Positions 43,811 to 45,181 of a stretch of DNA of 45,181 nt are shown here, piece after piece. Within the stretch, counting starts at the first letter, position 1. Each line of letters starts with the position of its first letter. The translations under genes and the position numbers were made by a program. The notes under the pieces were generated by a model that worked only from the letters and a program-made list of their open reading frames with translations, was not told the DNA's origin and made no database searches. Source of the DNA: a virus; IMG/VR virus record IMGVR_UViG_3300043256_000195, positions 1 to 45,181 of that record. The stretch is one strand, 5' to 3'.

Positions 43811-44785
43811 ATGCCACCACCCGACAAGACCTTAATCACACGAGGCTGGCACTGGGATAAAAGCAGACAGGAACTTCAGGCTTACAACAACGGCGTGGAG
43901 ATCATCCAATACCCGCTGGGGAACATCTACTATGTGGATGGCACCAACGGTGCTGACACCAACTCTGGCACATCATGGACGGCATCATTCGCCACCATCC
44001 AGAAGGCATTTGACACGGCGGGGACGGCTGGCGGTCGAGGGCGATCCAAGATTTACGTTGCTCCCGCCGGGTACGCCGAAGACCTAACCACGCCACTGAA
44101 CGCAGCGGCTCCCTTCGGTGAACTGATCGCCGTGAACCCCACACCGGGTCGTTCGTTCGGCGCTGTGTGGCTAAGTCCTGCTACAGCGAGCACCCCAATT
44201 CTGACTGTTCAGGCAAGGGGTTGGCGAATCAGCGGCTTTGAATTTGACCCAAATGCAGGTGGAGCCGTCGTTATCGGCGGTACAACTAGTGGTAACAATG
44301 GCGCTGGCACCATTATTGAAGACTGCCTTTTCAATGGTGGTGGCGTGGCACTGTTCGGCATTGACTGGCAAAATGGCGTCAGTGGTAATCCCTTATGCAC
44401 TGTCCGCAATAACACATTCTACGACTTCAACCCAGGCACAACCGCTGCTTGTATTAAATGTAGCGAGAGTGGCATCGACCAGCCTAACCTTGCCCTCGTT
44501 GAGCATAATATCTTTGAGGGTTCTGACAACTACATCGACATGAATCCCAGAGGATTCAAGTCAGGCGTCATTCGTCACAACACCTTCTTCGCCGCAACCG
44601 CAGATGAGAAGTTTGATAACACGGGCGGCTCCAACTGTCAGGTCTACGGCAACGCTATGGGCGGGGCTTACACCCTCGCCGGTGGGTACGTCGCAGGCTC
44701 GGGCGATGACTGGTCGGGCAACATGGCAGAGGACGTCACCGGCGAAGCGGCCAACGGCTGGACTTTCGCAGTTCCGGCGTCGTAG
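43811..44785 (+). CDS. Right-handed beta-helix (pectate-lyase-fold) virion protein
   Basis: ATG 43811 follows AGAGGAGATGAA. Of 324 residues, the start NIYYVDGTNGADTNSGTSW-x-ASFATIQKAFDTA is the classic DUF1565/pectate-lyase entry motif. It is followed by about ten rungs with N-x-F, G-x-I patterns (GWRISGFEFDPNAGG, TIIEDCLFNGGG, TVRNNTFYDF, LVEHNIFEGSDN, VIRHNTFF). Phage proteins of this fold are tailspikes that bind or depolymerise surface sugars, or capsid fibres. Being next to capsid genes leaves both options open; catalytic residues are not identifiable by eye. Confidence 0.78.
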   Translation: MPPPDKTLITRGWHWDKSRQELQAYNNGVEIIQYPLGNIYYVDGTNGADTNSGTSWTASFATIQKAFDTAGTAGGRGRSKIYVAPAGYAEDLTTPLNAAAPFGELIAVNPTPGRSFGAVWLSPATASTPILTVQARGWRISGFEFDPNAGGAVVIGGTTSGNNGAGTIIEDCLFNGGGVALFGIDWQNGVSGNPLCTVRNNTFYDFNPGTTAACIKCSESGIDQPNLALVEHNIFEGSDNYIDMNPRGFKSGVIRHNTFFAATADEKFDNTGGSNCQVYGNAMGGAYTLAGGYVAGSGDDWSGNMAEDVTGEAANGWTFAVPAS

Positions 44786-44794
44786 AGAGAGTTA

Positions 44795-44893
44795 ATGTCC
44801 ATCACCCGATATCGCACCTGTAAGAAGTGTGGCGAGATGTTCACGGGGCCGACATGTCCTCGGTGCGGGGAGACCGATGCACGTAGTTGCTGA
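44795..44893 (+). CDS. 32-aa zinc-ribbon minigene
   Basis: ATG 44795 follows AGAGAGTTA. It contains CKKCGEMFTGPTCPRCGETDARSC, two zinc knuckles in a 32-residue peptide. It overlaps the next gene's ATG (44877) by 17 bases. Similar mini-ribbons recur elsewhere (10851, 16081, 27874). Confidence 0.6.
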   Translation: MSITRYRTCKKCGEMFTGPTCPRCGETDARSC

Positions 44894-45181
44894 CAGAATC
44901 TTCCCGGATGAACCTTGTTATGGGCTCATGGAGACCCGTGAAAGCGGTAGGTGGATACAGAGATTATGGGTTATCCGTGGCGACAGGAAGGCCAAGTATG
45001 AGACCGACATTGGCCCTGCCTCTGACTTTCCTGACGCCACGCCCATAATCTACATCTCTGACGGCGACGACACCGTGGCCGAGCTTCAGTACCTCGCGGA
45101 GATGGATCGCAGAAACGACAAGTGGGCCAAGCGACGCCGGGAGATGCAGTCCGAGAGTACCCTGATCGCTGACATCCTCCG
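44877..45181 (+). CDS. N-terminal part of the junction-spanning 148-aa hypothetical protein
   Basis: ATG 44877 opens a frame with no stop to the window end that continues at position 1 to 269 after circular joining (148 residues). It starts MHVVADRIFPDEPCYGLMETRESGRWIQRLW, a beta-rich domain, then turns to charged helices. Bases 45055-45181 duplicate 1-127. Confidence 0.78.
   Translation, partial: MHVVADRIFPDEPCYGLMETRESGRWIQRLWVIRGDRKAKYETDIGPASDFPDATPIIYISDGDDTVAELQYLAEMDRRNDKWAKRRREMQSESTLIADIL
45055..45181. repeat. Second copy of the closure repeat
   Basis: Identical to positions 1-127; see that entry. It should be removed when the genome is circularised (unit length 45,054). Confidence 0.93.

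Noticed and set aside
1-45181. CRISPR arrays, integrase and attachment sites
   Set aside because: No regularly spaced repeats and no tyrosine or serine integrase motifs were seen on either strand.

Overview
The window is a complete, circularly closed tailed-phage genome from a moderately GC-rich bacterial host. The first 127 bases (1-127) recur exactly as the last 127 (45055-45181). The unit genome is therefore about 45,054 bp, and one 148-residue gene is split across the artificial ends. I find a full head module (small and large terminase, portal, scaffold, major capsid). I find no tape measure, tail tube or sheath gene, so a short-tailed (podovirus-like) particle is the best inference. No integrase, DNA polymerase, RNA polymerase, tRNA or CRISPR array was recognised. 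The host is not identifiable from the sequence. Promoters look like ordinary bacterial sigma-70 or extended -10 sites. A lipoprotein signal peptide shows only that the host makes lipoproteins.

Layout, starting from packaging. 29394-34393 (+) holds terminase, small zinc proteins, large terminase and portal. 34386-40908 holds a 1578-residue giant protein and a 548-residue protein, probably internal or ejected virion proteins. 40966-44893 holds scaffold, capsid, decoration-like and beta-helix proteins. The + strand continues through the closure into 247-10599: small virion proteins, a head-tail adaptor-like protein, a 646-residue nozzle/hub-like protein, and fibre or receptor-binding proteins. 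A lone minus-strand lipoprotein gene (4764-5168) interrupts this block.

10611-25869 (+) is the replication, modification and lysis region. It carries many tiny CxxC proteins, a PD-(D/E)XK nuclease, an ssDNA-binding protein, an HNH/regulator fusion, a LexA-type winged helix, and two orphan DNA methyltransferases around a replication-initiator-like gene. It also carries two paralogous HNH endonucleases, a RusA resolvase, an ASCH protein, a lysozyme, an amidase, a holin candidate and a sigma-like regulator. Most genes overlap by ATGA or GTGA, which suggests strong translational coupling.

29286 down to about 26080 is a single minus-strand operon of small genes, including a PC4-like ssDNA-binding regulator. 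It is driven by a near-consensus promoter (TTGACA-N17-TACTAT at 29346-29318) diverging from the terminase operon.

The least conventional features are: (i) a roughly 240-nt highly structured, apparently non-coding segment at 11540-11779; (ii) two HNH genes sharing an RNA leader conserved across frame-changing indels; (iii) a membrane-protein gene nested out of frame in the linker of the HNH/regulator fusion; (iv) a lysozyme gene overlapping a second frame with a strong Shine-Dalgarno site and a possible -1 slippery heptamer; (v) a recurring extended -10 promoter class, twice embedded in TAA stop codons.
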